Part shown: positions 18,547 through 27,544 of the stretch, in pieces
Numbering within the stretch: position 1 is the stretch's first letter
Layout of the letters: the number at the start of each line of letters is the position of its first letter
Origin: Chryseobacterium sp. JAH
GTDB lineage: Bacteria; Bacteroidota; Bacteroidia; Flavobacteriales; Weeksellaceae
Assembly (NCBI RefSeq): GCF_001507335.1
Contig: NZ_LMAH01000003.1
Span: 434,001 to 498,000, forward strand
Reading direction: 5' to 3'
Length of the DNA stretch: 64,000 nt
Translations under genes and position numbers: made by a program
The notes under the pieces: generated by a model
Told to the model about the DNA's origin: nothing
The model's database searches: none
The model's input: the letters and a program-made list of their open reading frames with translations, nothing else

Positions 18547-19929
18547 TTGGAAGAATATTTTGGAAATGAACTTGTAAAAAAGTTCGAGGAAATGATGGAA
18601 AATAATGATGAATTCTACTTCGATACAGAAGAATTAGATGATATTATTGTTTATTATCTGGAGTTGGGAGATTTTAATTACGCCGATATGGCAGTAACTT
18701 ATGGTCTCAAACTTCATCCCAATTCTTTGGATATCAAGATCAAAAAACTTGAAGTGCTCTTAGAATGGGAAGATTATAATACAGCGAAGGAAATGATCGA
18801 CGAGTTAAAAGGTTCTTCTATGGAGAATACAGACTTTTTGGTATGCTACGCAAAGTATTATTCGAATTTAGGAAACCCCAGAAAATCTATTGACATTTGC
18901 AAAAAAGCTTTAGAATTAAATGAAGAAGAAAACTTCCTGAATAATTTTATCGCTGATGAATATGTCAATTTGGGAGATCCTTTTAACGCACTTAAACATT
19001 ATCAGCAGGCATTGAAGGATGATCCTACCGATGAATATTCGTTGGAAAACGCAATGATCTGTTTCAGTGATATGAATAAGAGTGAGGAAGCAATTGCTTT
19101 TCTGAATGACTATCTTGATAATTTTGCCTACTCAGAAGTAGCGTGGAGCGAGTACGGACAGTATTATTTCAACAGAAAGAATTATGAAGAAGCCATCAAA
19201 GGTTTCGACTATTTGCTGGCAATCAACTCCAGCGCTGTTGGAGTGTATGCAAGTAAAGCAGCATGTTATGAAGCTTTGAATCAATACAAAAAGGCAATTG
19301 AAGTTTATGAAGAAATGCTTGAGTTGGAATACACAAAAGCATTCACCTTTTATAAAATAGGATTGTGTTATAAAGCTTTAAAGCAGCCGACCGTAGCTTT
19401 AAATTATTTCCAGAAATCACTGAGAGAAGATCCTCAGTTTTATATGGCAATGATGGAGCAGTCTTATCTATACGAAGAAATGGGCGGAATGCCTGAAGCG
19501 CTGCACTTTGCAAGAGAAGCTACTTTGCTGAATGACGGTAACCTTGAGTATCAGAAAAGGCTTGCCTTTTTATTTATCGACTCAGGAAAGTTTGAAGAAA
19601 GTCTTTCGTGCCTGAAAAAGTTGGTCGATGCAGAACCGTCAAGATTTTATAATTGGTACGCATATACAGAAGTTTTAATGTTGGTGGGCGAATATGAAGA
19701 AGCGGTTACCGTTTTGATTGCGGCCTTACAACATCACAATCGTGCAGAATTGTATTACCAGCTGAGTAACTGTTATTTTAATTTGAAAAATGCAACAAAA
19801 GGCGCTGAAAGTTTAGAGAAAGCTTTAGAACTCGACCCTTCCTTGATTAGTGATATGCAGAAAAAATATCCGTATATCAAAGATGAAGTGAAGAAAGTTA
19901 AGGCTAAGGTGGTGAAGAAGAAAGATTGA
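18547..19929 (+). CDS. Tetratricopeptide repeat protein
   Basis: The 460-aa protein has no signal peptide and consists of about ten to twelve TPR units across its length (for example NPRKSIDICKKALELNEE, DPFNALKHYQQALKDDPT, QPTVALNYFQKSLREDP, NATKGAESLEKALELDPS), with a basic C-terminal tail. TPRs are protein-binding scaffolds. The TTG start at 18547 is accepted because the next ATG at 18592 would remove conserved-looking N-terminal residues; this is not certain. It lies 126 bp after glmM and may be separately transcribed. Confidence 0.85.
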   Translation: MEEYFGNELVKKFEEMMENNDEFYFDTEELDDIIVYYLELGDFNYADMAVTYGLKLHPNSLDIKIKKLEVLLEWEDYNTAKEMIDELKGSSMENTDFLVCYAKYYSNLGNPRKSIDICKKALELNEEENFLNNFIADEYVNLGDPFNALKHYQQALKDDPTDEYSLENAMICFSDMNKSEEAIAFLNDYLDNFAYSEVAWSEYGQYYFNRKNYEEAIKGFDYLLAINSSAVGVYASKAACYEALNQYKKAIEVYEEMLELEYTKAFTFYKIGLCYKALKQPTVALNYFQKSLREDPQFYMAMMEQSYLYEEMGGMPEALHFAREATLLNDGNLEYQKRLAFLFIDSGKFEESLSCLKKLVDAEPSRFYNWYAYTEVLMLVGEYEEAVTVLIAALQHHNRAELYYQLSNCYFNLKNATKGAESLEKALELDPSLISDMQKKYPYIKDEVKKVKAKVVKKKD

Positions 19930-20032
19930 TTAGCTGGGTGTTAGCAGCTGCAAGATGGATGTTTTGCTTTGCCTTACAAACAGATTTAGTCTTCTCATCT
20001 GATAAAATTTAAAAGATTAATTTAAATAAAAT

Positions 20033-20061
20033 AATCCTGCAGCAATGCGGGATTTATTTTT
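20033..20061 (+). terminator. Probable intrinsic terminator
   Basis: The imperfect stem AATCCTGCA / TGCGGGATT is followed by a T-rich run, ~100 bp after the TPR gene. The rest of 19930-20227 shows no gene or recognised element. Confidence 0.5.
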
Positions 20062-20227
20062 GCGCATTCGTCATCAATCTACGTTATTTCAATTGATGAA
20101 ACTTTGTGGTCTCTGCTAAGTGGAACGACTTTGCGAACTTAAAAACAGTTAGTAGTAAAAAAAAATCTTAGTAAACTTTGCGTTTAAAAAAATGCATTCA
20201 ATCAATTTAAGTTAATTAACGTGGGAT

Positions 20228-21112
20228 TTATTTTTGAATAACAGTTTTAGCCCTTAAAAAGATCAACCCGGCAATAATAATACTTGCTCCCGCAAATTGT
20301 AAAATCGTCAGTTTTTCACCGTCTAAAATCCCCCAGATAATTGCTACAATCGGCATCAGCAAAGTAACGGTCGATGCAAACAGCGGAGTAGAAACTTTGA
20401 GCAAACGATAATTCATCATCATCGCCAAACCAGTTCCGAAAACGGAAAGCAAACTCACAAACATCAAACCCATCATGTTTTCTTTTGAAAAAGTAAATGT
20501 TGAAGCAAAACCGGTTGAAAGTAAGGCTATAAGTGATGGTAAAAATAAAATAAATGAAAATACAAATGCCGACAAAACAGTAGAGGAAACTTCCATCAGC
20601 TTAGATTTTACAGTCGTTGTACTGATAGCGTAGCATAATGTTGCCAAGAGCAAAAGCAAAATAGGAAATATTTTAAATTGAGAATCTTCTCCGCCCCCAA
20701 AAGCAAGCATGCAGACTCCGGCAAAACTGATGAAAATACCGGTCATTTGTCTCTTGGTCGTTTCAAACTTCCAGAATAAAGTTCCAACAATAATCACAAA
20801 GATAGGCATCATTGAATTGATGATTCCTGCAATACTGCTGCTGACTTCTGTTTCAGCGATAGGAAACAGGAACATTGGGATAAAATTTCCTGTAAAAGCT
20901 GCTAAAATCAACCATTTTAAATGCTTCTTTGGAAAGAGTTTGTATTTTGATAAGGCAATGGGCATTAGAATAATTCCTGCGATTAAAACTCTCAATGCTC
21001 CGACCTGATAAGGAGTAAAATGGTCTAAGGACTTTTTAATTAAAATAAATGACGAACCCCAAATAATGCTGAGCACAATCAGAAGAATCCATTTTTCTTT
21101 ATCTGCTCTCAT
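20228..21112 (-). CDS. EamA-family (DMT superfamily) transporter
   Basis: The 294-aa protein has ten predicted transmembrane helices in two EamA repeats; the first begins LIVLSIIWGSSFILIKKSLDHFTPYQVGALR and the second opens near ILLLLATLCYAISTTTV. It is an inner-membrane metabolite exporter of unknown substrate. Its ATG start overlaps the 3' end of aat by 14 bp, so it is translated from the same transcript. Confidence 0.9.
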   Translation of the reverse strand: MRADKEKWILLIVLSIIWGSSFILIKKSLDHFTPYQVGALRVLIAGIILMPIALSKYKLFPKKHLKWLILAAFTGNFIPMFLFPIAETEVSSSIAGIINSMMPIFVIIVGTLFWKFETTKRQMTGIFISFAGVCMLAFGGGEDSQFKIFPILLLLLATLCYAISTTTVKSKLMEVSSTVLSAFVFSFILFLPSLIALLSTGFASTFTFSKENMMGLMFVSLLSVFGTGLAMMMNYRLLKVSTPLFASTVTLLMPIVAIIWGILDGEKLTILQFAGASIIIAGLIFLRAKTVIQK

Positions 21113-21752
21113 TGTTGTTGTGTAAAGTTTTTAGAAACTCTTTTTTAGGGATCATGGTTGCGCCTAAGCTTTCAAGGTGTACGGTGTGAGATTGACAGTC
21201 GATCAAAGCGAATTCGTCTTTATGAGCTTCTACAAAATGTATAAATCCGGCTTTTGATGCGTTGCTCACTTTGGCAAACATACTTTCTCCGCAAAAGACG
21301 TTTCCCACCTGCAAGCCGTAAAATCCACCGACCAGTTCATTGTTTTGCCACACTTCAATACTTCTTGCAAAGCCATATTCATGAAGTTTTATAAAAGATT
21401 CCATCAACTCATCCGAAAGCCAGGTTCCGTCTTGTCCTTTTCGGCTGACCTGCTGACAGTTTTTAATCACTTCTCTGAAATTCTGATTTTCTGTAAATGT
21501 GAATTGATTATTCTTTAAAATTTTCCTCATTGATTTGGAAACTTTTAAATCTTTTGGAAACAAAACAAACCTCGGATCAGGACACCACCAGAGAATTTCT
21601 TCATCAGGATTGAACCACGGGAAAATACCATTTTGATATGCAAACCAAATTCTTTCCATAGACAGGTCACCTCCAAAGGCAATAATACCTTCATGACCGT
21701 CATAATGCAACGGATTGGGAAAAGAAATTTCGTTGGGGTCTAGTCGAATCAT
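21099..21752 (-). CDS. aat: Leucyl/phenylalanyl-tRNA--protein transferase
   Basis: The ATG at 21752 gives a 217-aa protein with family motifs FPNPLHYDGHEGIIAFGGDL, AYQNGIFPWFNPDEEILWWCPDPRFVLFP, SIEVWQNNELVGGFYG and FCGESMF. It adds Leu or Phe to proteins bearing N-terminal Lys or Arg, marking them for ClpAP-type degradation (N-degron pathway). A longer frame starting at a GTG at 21770 would begin inside the terminator hairpin of the upstream gene and is rejected. The EamA transporter follows with a 14-bp overlap. Confidence 0.94.
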   Translation of the reverse strand: MIRLDPNEISFPNPLHYDGHEGIIAFGGDLSMERIWFAYQNGIFPWFNPDEEILWWCPDPRFVLFPKDLKVSKSMRKILKNNQFTFTENQNFREVIKNCQQVSRKGQDGTWLSDELMESFIKLHEYGFARSIEVWQNNELVGGFYGLQVGNVFCGESMFAKVSNASKAGFIHFVEAHKDEFALIDCQSHTVHLESLGATMIPKKEFLKTLHNNNESR

Positions 21753-21754
21753 AG

Positions 21755-21787
21755 GTGAAAAAAATCCCACTTAAAAAGCGGGATTGT
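21755..21787 (-). terminator. Intrinsic terminator of the DUF3127 gene
   Basis: On the minus strand, AATCCCGC and GTGGGATT form a stem (one mismatch) followed by seven T, between the DUF3127 gene and aat. Confidence 0.7.
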
Positions 21788-21806
21788 GTTTGATAGTATG
21801 CTTTAA

Positions 21807-22190
21807 TTAAAAAGGTAAATCGTCGTCGTCGTCTCCCGCAAAAGGATTTTCGTTAGAAACCGGTGAAGCAGATTGTTGAGAAGATGCTTGGGTTGGCTCA
21901 GAACCAGTACCGCCATCCATCACTTTTTCTACTCTCCATCCTGTAATAGAGTTGAAATATTTAGTTTCTCCTTGTGGCGAAACCCATTCTCTTCCTCTGA
22001 TGTTGATTCCTACCTTCACATTTTCTCCTTCTTTCAAAACATCCAATAAATTTATTTTATCTTGTAAAAATTCGATGTTGATTGGCTGTGGGTATTGTTC
22101 TTGTGTAAGAATAACCATTTCTCTCTTTTGGAAACCACTCGCAAATGTTTGAACATCAGTGATTTTCTTTACCGTTCCTTGTAATTCCAT
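21807..22190 (-). CDS. DUF3127 (OB-fold, SSB-like) protein
   Basis: The ATG at 22190 gives 127 aa starting MELQGTVKKITDVQTFASGF; an upstream in-frame start would add a hydrophobic, unconserved leader. The beta-rich N-terminal part (KREMVILTQEQYPQPINIEFLQ, WVSPQGETKYFNSITGWRVEKV) matches DUF3127, an OB-fold family, and the tail ending DDDDDLPF closely resembles the acidic SSB C-terminal tip that recruits replication and repair proteins. A single-strand DNA-linked role is plausible but not established. Confidence 0.83.
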   Translation of the reverse strand: MELQGTVKKITDVQTFASGFQKREMVILTQEQYPQPINIEFLQDKINLLDVLKEGENVKVGINIRGREWVSPQGETKYFNSITGWRVEKVMDGGTGSEPTQASSQQSASPVSNENPFAGDDDDDLPF

Positions 22191-22288
22191 ATCGTAAATA
22201 TTAACTTTGTAAAAGTAGTAAATTGAAATGTAATAAAACAACTGGGAAAGAAACTTTGTAAAAAAAATAAATTTTTTTTTGAAAAGTC

Positions 22289-22318
22289 TTGCAAATACAA
22301 ATTATTGCCCTATATTTG
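22289..22318 (+). promoter_or_regulatory. Strong promoter of the tRNA operon
   Basis: TTG at 22289-22291 and TATATTTG at 22311-22318, separated by 19 bp, match the Bacteroidota -33/-7 consensus. The first tRNA begins at 22365. Confidence 0.8.
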
Positions 22319-22364
22319 CACTCACAAAAACGAAAGAAGATCTTTAAAATAACTCAATAATAAT

Positions 22365-22446
22365 GCGGATGTGGTGTAATTGGTAGCCACGCCAGACTTA
22401 GGATCTGGTGCCGTGAGGCGTGGGGGTTCGAGTCCCTTCATCCGCA
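22365..22446 (+). tRNA. tRNA-Leu (TAG)
   Basis: The 82-nt gene has acceptor arms GCGGATG / CATCCGC, anticodon stem CCAGA/TCTGG with loop CTTAGGA (anticodon TAG at 22399-22401), a long variable arm typical of tRNA-Leu, and a GGTTCGAGTCC T arm. CCA is not encoded. Confidence 0.96.
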
Positions 22447-22455
22447 CTACAAATT

Positions 22456-22528
22456 GCGAAAATAGCTCAGCTGGTAGAGCACAACCTTGCCAAGGTTGGG
22501 GTCGCGGGTTCGAGTCCCGTTTTTCGCT
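22456..22528 (+). tRNA. tRNA-Gly (GCC)
   Basis: The 73-nt gene has acceptor arms GCGAAAA / TTTTCGC, D arm AGCTCAGCTGGTAGAGC, anticodon stem CAACC/GGTTG with anticodon GCC, and T arm CGGGTTCGAGTCCCG. It is the second gene of the operon. Confidence 0.96.
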
Positions 22529-22536
22529 CTCATCAC

Positions 22537-22618
22537 GCCCTGGTGGTGGAATTGGTAGACACGCAGGACTTAAAATCCTGTATCTTCGGATGTACGGGTT
22601 CAAGTCCCGTCTGGGGTA
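22537..22618 (+). tRNA. tRNA-Leu (TAA), integration target
   Basis: The 82-nt gene has anticodon stem CAGGA/TCCTG with anticodon TAA at 22571-22573, a variable arm TGTATCTTCGGATGTA and T arm CGGGTTCAAGTCCCG. The acceptor stem contains wobble pairs (GCCCTGG with CTGGGGT). Its last 12 nt plus the following terminator are duplicated at 49428-49478, so this is the attachment gene of the 26.8-kb element. The tRNA remains intact at the left end. Confidence 0.95.
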
Positions 22619-22657
22619 CTTAAAAAGACTGTTAATCATTGATTAACAGTCTTTTTT
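22607..22657 (+). repeat. Left attachment repeat (attL)
   Basis: This 51-bp copy begins CCGTCTGGGGTACTT in the tRNA-Leu 3' end and runs through the terminator hairpin. It differs from the right copy at 22646 (A versus G at 49467). Confidence 0.93.
22621..22657 (+). terminator. Terminator of the tRNA operon
   Basis: The stem AAAAGACTGTTAATC / GATTAACAGTCTTTT with a short loop and T-run follows the last tRNA by 2 bp. It is part of the duplicated attachment sequence. Confidence 0.88.
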
Positions 22658-22665
22658 GTTTTGGT

Positions 22666-22683
22666 GGGGGAATAAAAGGGGGA
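22666..22683 (+). repeat. Candidate integrase arm-type site, left end
   Basis: The 18-bp GGGGGAATAAAAGGGGGA lies 8 bp inside the left attachment repeat and matches 17 of 18 positions of a same-orientation copy near the right end (49285-49302). Conserved, G-rich end repeats in an AT-rich element suggest integrase arm binding. Confidence 0.5.
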
Positions 22684-23120
22684 TGTAGTTATAAATATCG
22701 ATATTAGTTACATGTTACATTTCATAGAGAGAGTTGACAAAAGTAGAAATATGCAATCTAAAATGTACAGTCTATATCAATGACTTCAGCAGATATAATT
22801 TTATATCTTAGTCAAATCAAACAGCGAAAAGGGCAATTGTTAACATATAGGAACAGTTTTTGTCGAACTATTATATTAACCAGTATACCGAATTATCTAC
22901 AATCTTCGCCAAATGAATGATATGATTTAAAAAAAAATAAAATTATAGTATGAAATATTTCAGAAAAATTAATTGATAGATATTTATTTCAGTGTTAATT
23001 TACAGGAAACAGTAATATAGCATACATATATTTTGTAGATTTGTCAAATAAATTTTGATTTTAATTTAGCTTATTTCAAGACGAAATCGTTATTCAATTA
23101 AAAAATAAATTTAATTCTAT
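22684..23120. other. Non-coding left end of the element
   Basis: This ~440-bp AT-rich stretch holds no convincing gene or RNA. It presumably contains the promoter of the AAA ATPase gene, but no TAnnTTTG box at consensus spacing is clear. Confidence 0.5.
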
Positions 23121-24146
23121 ATGAGCCAAGCTGACTACATAAAAGATATTGCTAAATATGGTTTAGAAAATGATCGAAGTAACTTATTAAATGTTCTTAA
23201 TGAGTTAATCGAACATTCTAAAAAGACAAGAAAAGTAAATTTAGCTATACAACTTCAATCCATTTTAAAAGACAGCTTAAAACAGTCAAATAATATTCTT
23301 ACTAAAGTTGGCTCTGATTCATATTACAATAGAGTAGAAGATCGGGAATTTAATGAACTTATCTTAGAAAAAATAACTTCCGATTATACACTTTCAAACA
23401 TTGTAGTTGATCCTAATATTAAAAATGATCTTAATTGTTTTATCGAAGAGCATGAAAATATAGAAGTATTAAGAAAATTTGATCTTCCAGTATCAAACAA
23501 AATACTTTTACATGGTCCATCAGGATGCGGAAAAACTTTAGCGTCTTATATAATTGCAGGAGAGCTAAAAAAAATGATGATGGTTGTAAATCTTGGATCT
23601 GTCGTTTCTTCTAAATTAGGAGACACAAGTAAAAACTTATCAAAAATATTTAGAAATGCCTCAGCTGAAGATTGTATTATTTTTATTGATGAGTTTGATA
23701 GTTTAGGAAAAGTTAGAGATTATAATCAGGATCATGGAGAAATGAAAAGAGTTGTTAATACAATATTGCAACTTTTTGATTACCTGCCACAAAGCAGTAT
23801 TATTATAGCTGCTACAAATCAAAAAGAAATGATCGATGATGCACTTCTCAGAAGATTTGATTTTTCTATTGAGTTCTTGTTGCCTAATGAGAGGCAAATA
23901 AATGATTTATTATCTCTAACATTAGATAATGGAAAATTTGAGTTCGATAATAAAACCTCCGCTAAAAAAATTGCTAAAAAAGCAATTGGCTTATCTTATT
24001 ATAGTATTCAAAAAACATTAATTACTGCAATAAAGAGAAGTCTTTTTGAGCTTTCTAAATCATCTTCATTTTTTCAAACTGCAAAAATAAAAACTGCTAT
24101 TTGGGGAGAATTGATCGAAAAGGAAAAAGTTTCTTTGAATTTATAA
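23121..24146 (+). CDS. AAA ATPase, IetA-like
   Basis: The 341-aa protein has a ~95-residue helical N-terminal region and a AAA core: Walker A GPSGCGKT (132-139), Walker B IIFIDEFDSLG (186-196), sensor-1 IIAATN, and the arginine-finger region ALLRRFDFSIEF. The closest AAA relatives are the classic clade that remodels or activates partner proteins. It converges with a subtilisin-like protease gene, their stops overlapping by 6 bp. An AAA ATPase with a subtilase is the composition of the IetAS anti-phage system. The name is by analogy. Confidence 0.82.
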   Translation: MSQADYIKDIAKYGLENDRSNLLNVLNELIEHSKKTRKVNLAIQLQSILKDSLKQSNNILTKVGSDSYYNRVEDREFNELILEKITSDYTLSNIVVDPNIKNDLNCFIEEHENIEVLRKFDLPVSNKILLHGPSGCGKTLASYIIAGELKKMMMVVNLGSVVSSKLGDTSKNLSKIFRNASAEDCIIFIDEFDSLGKVRDYNQDHGEMKRVVNTILQLFDYLPQSSIIIAATNQKEMIDDALLRRFDFSIEFLLPNERQINDLLSLTLDNGKFEFDNKTSAKKIAKKAIGLSYYSIQKTLITAIKRSLFELSKSSSFFQTAKIKTAIWGELIEKEKVSLNL

Positions 24147-26558
24147 ATCTTGGAATAGATCTCCAATTACCCCTGCATCCAAATCGGTTTCGATATCTAA
24201 GTATGCATTAATTCTCATCATTTCTGTATATAGTTCTTGTTGAGGCTCATTTTCATTCGAGATCAGCTCTGTTATTCTAATAGCTATAGAAAAAGGATGA
24301 TTTACTCTTGATAAAGTATCTTTAAAATCAGCTTTACCCAAACATCTAATAGCAAGTGCAACAGAACCATCAACATTAACAATATCTTGTGGCTGTAGTG
24401 TGAAAGATTTTTTTTGTGCATTAGAAAAAATTCTGTTATCAATACCAAAATGGTCTTCACTCCAAGAAAAGCCATTTTTTATGCCATAATCGTCCTTTTT
24501 TCCTGCGATTTCTTGCATAGGAACATTTTTCACAATACAAAAAGACATATGCAACGGAAGATAATTTAGATGATTATCTTCTTTTGGATCAAAACTATAA
24601 GCAAGTGAAATATCAAATTTCAATTTATTTCCATTTGTTAACATATATGGGGGAATAAAAATTGGATATTTAATAATTTGTTCTATTTTTATTTCTTTTT
24701 CAAGAATGTAAACAATAGAATTAATATCAGTATCTTTTATATGATGTTTTGAGGGCTTTCCAAAACCTATTAAACTTTTTAGGAGGTCATCCTTACCATT
24801 AAAATGAGGAAATTTATTTGCGTTGTAATATGAAGAACTATTTATAAGAATTGCTTTTACTGTTTGGGCACGTATGTTTGGGTAATGTGTCAGTATTTCA
24901 GAAGCATAAGAAGTTAAAAGTGGAGTTGCCAAACTTGTTCCTGAAGTTTTTCCATAGAATTTTTCTACGTTAGCTAAAGGGGAAGTTAAAATGTTTATTC
25001 CTGCGTTTAAAGCAAATAAGTCACCACCTTCCATAATAAAGTCAGGTTTATTAAGGTTTTTATTTCTCAATCTACTTATATTTATTCCATTAATCTCTTT
25101 ATTAAAATCAATATGAAATTTTCTTGTGTAATGTGCAGGATATAATGACGAAGGAGTAACGTCTGAATTATCTCCATCTTCTAAATTATCTGCGATTGCA
25201 CCTACAGAAATATTATTTAAAGATTCAGCGGGGCTGCAAATATTTGTATCCTCACACATATGAGATTCTGATTCACTATCTAATGCGTAAAAAAAAGTTG
25301 GATACTCATGGTTTTCATGAAAGTATTCTCCCTTTAGTAATTCTAGGCTTTCAGCATCAAAATTCCCTGTGGAGATAAAAACAATTAAATCTTCTTCATG
25401 TGCTAATTTATCCAACTCATAGGCAAATCTACTGTAGGAAGAATTATATTTTTTTGCATTTGGGAGAACAAGTGACATATTAAAAAGCTTAACACCGAAA
25501 GTCCTTCTGATATCTCTCAAATTATCTATTAAAAGTGGAATATTCAGTTCATCGTTACTTCGATGGAGAGCTTTTATGTTGAGTATTTTTGCTTTTGCAT
25601 CGTAAACCGCTCTATCTTCTTTGTAAAAATCATCACCCAACACAATTAAACCTGAAACTAAAGTTCCATGTCCCTCCTCATCCCAAAATGCTTCTACAGC
25701 AGTGTGATTATATGATACTGCATCTGTAACATTTTCAAATGGGACTATTCTGGCTATCCCTGTATCAATAACTCCCACTAAAGGAATGTTTTCATCTACA
25801 TTAACCGTAAATCCATACTCTTTAACTGGACCTGCAATACTTCTTCTGATCTTCTCAATTCTTGAACTTGTTACAGTTTTGACAATGTCAAAATTATCTA
25901 CAATAAGAGCTAAATTAGTTGGAGAAATGGTATGAATCTCGAGTATATAAGGGGTGTTTCTCGAATAAGTAAATTGTATGTTTCTAATTCTTAATTGATT
26001 AAATAACGCTTCTTTCTGTTCATTATAAATACCTTCTAAATGTGTATAAATAAATGAAATAAGGATTCCATGATCAGAAAATGTTAGTGTTCTTTCTTCA
26101 CTACTATAAAAAGAAAATTTATAAACTAATGCTAATAAATTATATTCTTCACCGTGATAAGAGACCCCTTCATTACTATTAACAATACTATCAATATGTC
26201 CCAAAAAGACAGTAAATAATCTTGCATTTTCGATTTGAAATAAAATAGTCCTATTGAAATCAGTATATTCTATTGGACTAATTCCGTATTTTCTCAAAAA
26301 AGCACGGTGAAGAGCGTTATCGAAGGTTTTAAAAAAATGAATTTTAATTAATTCAACATTGGGAAGTTCAATAGTTTTTTTTTCAGATCTTACATCTCTC
26401 TTCTGTAGAAATTCGATTTTAAAATTTCTTAAAATACGTTTTCTATCTTCATTTATTACTGTGTTTTGCTCTCCTTCTTGAGTGTCAACTCTTCTTTGAC
26501 GTTGGAAGCCTATTTGACTACCTGTTTCATTATTTAAATAAACAAATTTATTACCCAT
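24141..26558 (-). CDS. Subtilisin-like serine protease, IetS-like
   Basis: The 805-aa protein has no signal peptide. An N-terminal region of ~255 residues precedes a peptidase S8 domain with Asp265 (PLVGVIDTGIAR), His297 (EEGHGTLVSGL) and Ser542 (KTSGTSLATPL), so the triad is complete. A ~230-residue C-terminal beta-rich domain follows. Cytoplasmic S8 proteases of this size next to a AAA ATPase are typical of the IetAS defence system, in which the protease is presumably the toxic effector. It is unusual that the two genes converge rather than forming an operon. Confidence 0.85.
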   Translation of the reverse strand: MGNKFVYLNNETGSQIGFQRQRRVDTQEGEQNTVINEDRKRILRNFKIEFLQKRDVRSEKKTIELPNVELIKIHFFKTFDNALHRAFLRKYGISPIEYTDFNRTILFQIENARLFTVFLGHIDSIVNSNEGVSYHGEEYNLLALVYKFSFYSSEERTLTFSDHGILISFIYTHLEGIYNEQKEALFNQLRIRNIQFTYSRNTPYILEIHTISPTNLALIVDNFDIVKTVTSSRIEKIRRSIAGPVKEYGFTVNVDENIPLVGVIDTGIARIVPFENVTDAVSYNHTAVEAFWDEEGHGTLVSGLIVLGDDFYKEDRAVYDAKAKILNIKALHRSNDELNIPLLIDNLRDIRRTFGVKLFNMSLVLPNAKKYNSSYSRFAYELDKLAHEEDLIVFISTGNFDAESLELLKGEYFHENHEYPTFFYALDSESESHMCEDTNICSPAESLNNISVGAIADNLEDGDNSDVTPSSLYPAHYTRKFHIDFNKEINGINISRLRNKNLNKPDFIMEGGDLFALNAGINILTSPLANVEKFYGKTSGTSLATPLLTSYASEILTHYPNIRAQTVKAILINSSSYYNANKFPHFNGKDDLLKSLIGFGKPSKHHIKDTDINSIVYILEKEIKIEQIIKYPIFIPPYMLTNGNKLKFDISLAYSFDPKEDNHLNYLPLHMSFCIVKNVPMQEIAGKKDDYGIKNGFSWSEDHFGIDNRIFSNAQKKSFTLQPQDIVNVDGSVALAIRCLGKADFKDTLSRVNHPFSIAIRITELISNENEPQQELYTEMMRINAYLDIETDLDAGVIGDLFQDL

Positions 26559-26722
26559 ATTTATTCTCGCTAGTTGTTAGTTTTAACTACTAAAAGTAAT
26601 AAAATCTTTTTTAATTTACATTACCAAAAACGTTGATGAAATTTTTATTTATTAAAATAATACCATGAGTATTAAATTAATTGCCATCCATCTGTTAATT
26701 CAATATTGTAATAATAAATGAA

Positions 26723-27052
26723 TTAAGCTTTACAGCACAAAACATATCGGACAATAGTGACACCTACCTTTTTAAGCTCACGTTCCATCTTTGGGAAAAA
26801 ATCGTATAGGGACTGTAGTTTGGGGCTGATGGACTGAACCGTGTTATTGGAAAACAAAAGTTCCAGCTCGGCGTCTGTCTTGGCATTGATTGCATCAGGG
26901 CTCAAGCCTAGAATCTCATATAATGAGATGTATTTTTTAACGGTATTTCTGGAAAGCGATAAATAGCTGCTTATAAATAACTTGCTCTTTCCAGTGCTGT
27001 AGAATTTTATGACTTTTCTAATTTTACTCATGTCTGTTATTTTATTTGCCAT
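26723..27052 (-). pseudogene. istA: Truncated IS21-family transposase IstA (N-terminal fragment)
   Basis: The 109 residues begin MANKITDMSKIRKVIKFYS and contain the HTH (GKSKLFISSYLSLSRNTVKKYISLYEI) of Bacteroidota IS21 IstA; a full IstA is ~500 aa with a DDE domain that is absent here. The frame ends in an unrelated tail (RYVLCCKA). No istB follows. The IS21 left-end repeats lie just upstream of its start. It is a remnant and not mobile by itself. Confidence 0.8.
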
Positions 27053-27128
27053 AGTCCGCTTTTTTTAACGAATGTATGACGCTAACATCATGAAAAAATC
27101 AAGTCGTTTTTATCTCAAATTTAACCCA

Positions 27129-27225
27129 GATAAGAGGTGGTCATTTTGAACCGGAAAGTGGTGGTCACTTTGCTCCGAAATCAGTGGTCAATTTACTCCG
27201 AAATTAGGTGGTCAATTTGACCGTC
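27129..27225 (-). repeat. IS21-type terminal multiple repeats
   Basis: Four copies of a GGTGGTCA-like unit (for example GGTGGTCATTTTGAACCGG, AGTGGTCAATTTACTCCG, GGTGGTCAATTTGACCG) occur at ~22-25-bp spacing. These are the transposase-binding repeats found at the ends of Bacteroidota IS21 elements, next to the istA remnant. Confidence 0.75.
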
Positions 27226-27382
27226 TTTTCCAATCTTAGAACAATTCATGTAATTTATGATGATGGAGATATTTGTCAATTACAAATTGTCATGTACGAT
27301 AAAAAAGCCATTCATATTAATATTATACAGCATATGATTGCAGATTTAAAAGCTGACACAGAAAATAATTCAATCGTATAAA
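27221..27382 (+). pseudogene. Gene fragment cut by the IS21 insertion
   Basis: A ~50-codon frame reads ...RTIHVIYDDGDICQLQ, IVMYDKKAIHINIIQ and ends DTENNSIV before a TAA at 27380-27382. It has no start of its own and begins exactly at the IS21 end, so it looks like the C-terminal tail of a gene interrupted by the insertion. The family is not recognised. Confidence 0.5.
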
Positions 27383-27544
27383 AAATAATCTTGAACACTT
27401 TTTATTTCACGGTATAAAAAACAAAACCGCTCCAAATCGGAAGCGGTTAATTTTAAAAAACTATTGATGAAATCTCAAATAATAAATAAAATATTAATTA
27501 TTCTTATTATAAAAGATCATCGTTTTTTGAGATTTAGCTTATCG

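Noticed and set aside
21753..21770. Upstream GTG start for aat at 21770
   Set aside because: It lies inside the terminator hairpin of the preceding gene; the ATG at 21752 matches the family N-terminus.
22322..22646. Open frames of 67-105 codons on both strands across 22322-22646
   Set aside because: They are read through three clear tRNA genes and their promoter; the tRNAs explain the sequence.
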